Of a DNA stretch of 14,482 bases, positions 13,191 to 14,482 are shown in pieces. Below the pieces are notes generated by a model. That model saw nothing but the letters and a program-made list of their open reading frames with translations, had not been told where the DNA came from and searched no databases. A program made the position numbers and the translations under genes. Numbering within the stretch: position 1 is the first letter of the stretch; each line of letters opens with the position of its first letter. The DNA comes from CAZBUK01 sp964495085. Lineage in GTDB: Bacteria; Bacteroidota; Ignavibacteria; T3Sed10-11. The stretch is taken from NCBI GenBank assembly GCA_964495085.1, contig CAZBUK010000092.1:1-14482 (forward strand). Direction: 5' to 3'.

Positions 13191-13391
13191 TTATGCTTTC
13201 TTCACGTTTGTCGCCTGCAGGCCTTTTTGCCCGTGCTCGACTTCAAATTCAACTACCTCGCCGTCTTTCAGGTTTTTAAAACCGTCGCCGACGATGGAAC
13301 GATAGTGAACGAACACGTCCTCACCGGTCTCACGTTTAATGAAACCGTAACCCTTTGTGGTATTGAACCACTTGACTGTTCCTTTTTCCAT
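13191..13391 (-). CDS. csp: Cold-shock protein (CspA family)
   Basis: A 66-residue single cold-shock domain, an RNA chaperone that melts secondary structure in mRNA. Both RNA-binding motifs are intact: KGYGFIKRE (RNP1, about residues 13-21) and DVFVHYRSI (RNP2, about residues 25-33), with the leading W9-F10 and the closing EFEVEHGQKGLQATNVKKA. RNP2 has Y where HF or HH is more usual. Length is normal for the family. The start at 13391 has AAGGAG nine bases upstream, and this site is partly paired in AGGA-GTTGT-TCCT, a small hairpin that could mask it. The 311 bases upstream have no gene and form a long leader containing a terminator-like hairpin and a candidate promoter, as is common for cold-inducible csp genes. 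A strong terminator follows, so it is monocistronic. Confidence 0.95.
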   Translation of the reverse strand: MEKGTVKWFNTTKGYGFIKRETGEDVFVHYRSIVGDGFKNLKDGEVVEFEVEHGQKGLQATNVKKA

Positions 13392-13471
13392 AGGAACAAC
13401 TCCTTTGTGCTAGGTTTTCAATAAATCTGCCGCGAGGCAGAGCGTACAAGCCCATTTGACTCTTTAAAAAT

Positions 13472-13520
13472 AAAAAAATCGCAGATATGGCGTAGGTTCG
13501 TTTCACCATTTGCTGCGATT
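13472..13520 (-). terminator. Terminator-like hairpin in the cold-shock leader region
   Basis: On the minus strand AATCGCAG (13520-13513) pairs with CTGCGATT (13484-13477), with an inner 6-bp stem ATGGTG (13509-13504) with CGCCAT (13492-13487, one wobble). A T7-A-T5 tract follows (from 13478 down). It lies 80 bases before the csp start and about 180 bases after the DUF2283 stop, so it either ends the upstream operon or works as an attenuator for csp. A second small stem, TCTGCC/GGCAGA (13426-13441), lies between it and csp. Confidence 0.75.
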
Positions 13521-13636
13521 CCTTTATTGGCCGGCGATCTTGATGGAGCTCAAACCAAAACTGCAGACTTTGAAATACCCCAAGAGAACAGCCTACGGCA
13601 AGAGCATAAACGGTGTACTGTTTATTTATAGGGGAG

Positions 13637-13665
13637 ATAATACAATTTATAATCGTAAAAAACAA
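13637..13665 (-). promoter_or_regulatory. Candidate promoter for the cold-shock gene
   Basis: On the minus strand TTGTTT (13665-13660), 17 bases, TATTAT (13642-13637): a fair sigma-70-like pair. If used, it would give csp a leader of about 240 bases with the terminator-like hairpin in its middle. The rest of 13392-13702 shows no gene. Confidence 0.35.
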
Positions 13666-13702
13666 GGCGGTGTTGAAAAATAACGACGAGTTGCCAGCTA
13701 AA

Positions 13703-13942
13703 TCAGTTGAATTCGTCCGATTTGAATGTGCTTGCATAGAGTACCGTTATCCCGGCGACCTCCTGACGCCGGTATCTCACGATAACATTATTTTCCCGTA
13801 ATTCGGCGTTATCGACGAGGTCGGAATCGAGCAGGTCGATATAGAGCACGTCGGCTTCCCGGTCGTACCTGACCCACATGTTCTCTCCCGCGGTTAACCA
13901 GGGGACCATCTTGAGGATCTGGTCTACGTATTGTTTTTCCAT
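13703..13942 (-). CDS. DUF2283 protein, possible antitoxin of an overlapping pair
   Basis: A 79-residue protein whose centre, from about residue 22, matches the DUF2283 pattern: MWVRYDREADVLYIDLLDSD, then a strand NNVIVRYRRQEVAGITVLYA and a closing S-T-F. Such small beta-rich proteins often sit next to toxin-like or nuclease-like genes and are suspected antitoxins or chaperones; no function is proven. The first 20 residues (QYVDQILKMVPWL) form an extra helix. Its start lies 19 bases inside the end of the upstream gene, with no good ribosome site of its own. The mRNA can form a 5-bp hairpin (CGAGT/ACTCG, 13944-13957) immediately before the ATG, so translation probably depends on ribosomes arriving from the upstream frame. 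It ends about 180 bases before a terminator. Confidence 0.8.
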   Translation of the reverse strand: MEKQYVDQILKMVPWLTAGENMWVRYDREADVLYIDLLDSDLVDNAELRENNVIVRYRRQEVAGITVLYASTFKSDEFN

Positions 13943-14235
13943 GCGAGTTTATACTCGTCAAATTGTGTGGTATTCTGTGTGATATAAGAGGTGACCATAA
14001 TTCCCCGTCCATCCTCATTTTCACGATAAATGACAGCGAGGTGGAGTCCCTTCGAGATTTCCCGTACCGCGATTTTATCTCCCTGGCTTGTTTCAAAGAC
14101 CGCATCCGGATTTTCGACCGTCTCCTGGAGCTCGAAGGTATAGCCCCCGACCTCGGGGTGGCACTGGGTGATGAGCTCCCATCGATCACGCGGTATATCG
14201 ATGGGCACATTGTTGACCGATACCGGTGGCTGCAT
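13924..14235 (-). CDS. Small BECR/RelE-like nuclease-type protein, possible toxin of an overlapping pair
   Basis: A 103-residue soluble protein with the pattern of phage-type BECR (barnase-EndoU-colicin E5/D-RelE) or DUF4258-like nucleases: D17-R-W19-E-L-I22-T-Q-C-H26-P27-E28, a helix LQETVENPDAVF, then strands KIAVREISKGLHLAVIYREN and RGIMVTSYITQN. The W-x-x-I-x-x-x-HPE and the late V-T-S-Y strand are the main reasons for this call; a catalytic histidine (H26 or H65), R58 and Y84 are available. The assignment is by resemblance only and could be wrong. An in-frame ATG at 14283 exists, but I chose 14235 because AAAGGAA lies 8 bases upstream and the promoter at 14263-14293 would leave the earlier start outside the transcript. 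It overlaps the DUF2283 gene by 19 bases, forming a two-gene operon that resembles toxin-first systems. Confidence 0.6.
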   Translation of the reverse strand: MQPPVSVNNVPIDIPRDRWELITQCHPEVGGYTFELQETVENPDAVFETSQGDKIAVREISKGLHLAVIYRENEDGRGIMVTSYITQNTTQFDEYKLAWKNNT

Positions 14236-14262
14236 ATGGTTCGTTCCTTTGCTGTGACATTC

Positions 14263-14293
14263 CCAAAATACGAACAATATCATCGAACGGCAA
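14263..14293 (-). promoter_or_regulatory. Candidate promoter of the overlapping gene pair
   Basis: On the minus strand TTG (14293-14291), 20 bases, TATTTTGG (14270-14263), which matches TAnnTTTG at 7 of 8 positions. It lies about 27 bases before ATG 14235. Confidence 0.42.
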
Positions 14294-14335
14294 TAATCCT
14301 GTGTGCATGGGACTACTTCGCTCTCACTGAAAATG

Positions 14336-14482
14336 TCAGGCTTCGACTTCGCTTAGCCTGATCCAGACCTGTCGGGATCATCGCGCGTTAGATATAGAAA
14401 CAGAGAGTCTGCAAATTCTTAACAGCCTCACCCCAAACCCCCTCTCTGCTTTTTGGCGGAGACCCCGCCTGAGCGGGGCAGG
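14336..14482. repeat. Cluster of inverted repeats at the window edge
   Basis: Three stem-capable repeats follow each other without any gene: TCAGGCT/AGCCTGA (14336-14342 with 14355-14361, enclosing TTCGACTTCGC-type sequence), CAGAGAG/CTCTCTG (14401-14407 with 14442-14448, enclosing CCTCACCCC) and CCCCGC/GCGGGG (14463-14468 with 14473-14478), the last competing with GGCGG/CCGCC (14455-14459 with 14465-14469). The TTCGACTTCGCT and CTCACCCCAAACCCC wording recalls dispersed intergenic repeats of many bacterial genomes. It continues beyond the window. Confidence 0.55.

Noticed and set aside
13336..13737. Minus-strand frame of 133 codons across the cold-shock leader
   Set aside because: It runs through the terminator-like hairpin and into csp in another frame; hydrophobic stretches come from the T-rich sequence.

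Overview
The window looks like chromosomal DNA of a free-living bacterium from the Fibrobacterota-Chlorobiota-Bacteroidota (FCB) group, outside the classical gut Bacteroidota. Three things point there. A type IX secretion C-terminal domain of the 'YPNPFNPST' form (9837-10112) is typical of Ignavibacteria, Balneolota, Rhodothermota and Neomarinimicrobiota. A short histone-H1-like protein lies at 7475-7675. Several intergenic regions carry Bacteroidota-type promoters (TTG/TTTG, 19-20 bases, then TAnnTTTG or a near match). There are no rRNA or tRNA genes, no complete insertion sequence and no CRISPR array.

Layout: (1) 1-508, minus: 5' part of an AraC-HTH plus methylguanine-methyltransferase (AdaA/Ogt-like) gene cut by the window edge. 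(2) 740-2005, minus: sbtA-sbtB, a sodium/bicarbonate permease with its PII-like regulator. (3) 2217-2711, plus: ferritin with a strong terminator. (4) 2909-3847, minus, and 4007-4378, plus: a divergent thiol-redox pair, a MauE-type membrane domain fused to a thioredoxin-like domain opposite a small exported thioredoxin. (5) 4385-5693: a probable frame-broken minus-strand gene, an anchored coiled-coil protein and a small unknown protein. (6) 5715-5910: a hairpin-rich stretch without a convincing gene. (7) 6056-6814: FabG-like short-chain dehydrogenase. (8) 6815-7474: AT-rich non-coding DNA leading to the histone-like gene. (9) 7812-8708: exported class-A beta-lactamase-like serine hydrolase. 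(10) 8709-10312: a low-GC accessory patch with a good sigma-54 promoter, a small outer-membrane barrel, an orphan T9SS sorting domain, a 13-bp inverted repeat and two related arrays of a degenerate heptamer (CYGAYCT). (11) 10313-12208, minus: acetyl-CoA synthetase. (12) 12515-13018, minus: unknown four-helix membrane protein. (13) 13191-13391, minus: cold-shock protein with a long structured leader. (14) 13703-14235, minus: an overlapping gene pair, a BECR-nuclease-like protein followed by a DUF2283 protein, resembling a toxin-antitoxin unit. (15) 14336-14482: a cluster of inverted repeats running off the end.

Most genes stand alone with their own control signals. Only sbtA-sbtB and the pair at 13703-14235 are clearly operons. 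The most promising places for something new are that overlapping pair, the divergent thiol-redox pair, the sigma-54-driven barrel with the orphan sorting domain, and the hairpin-rich stretch upstream of the dehydrogenase. All functional statements come from reading motifs and context; no database search was possible.
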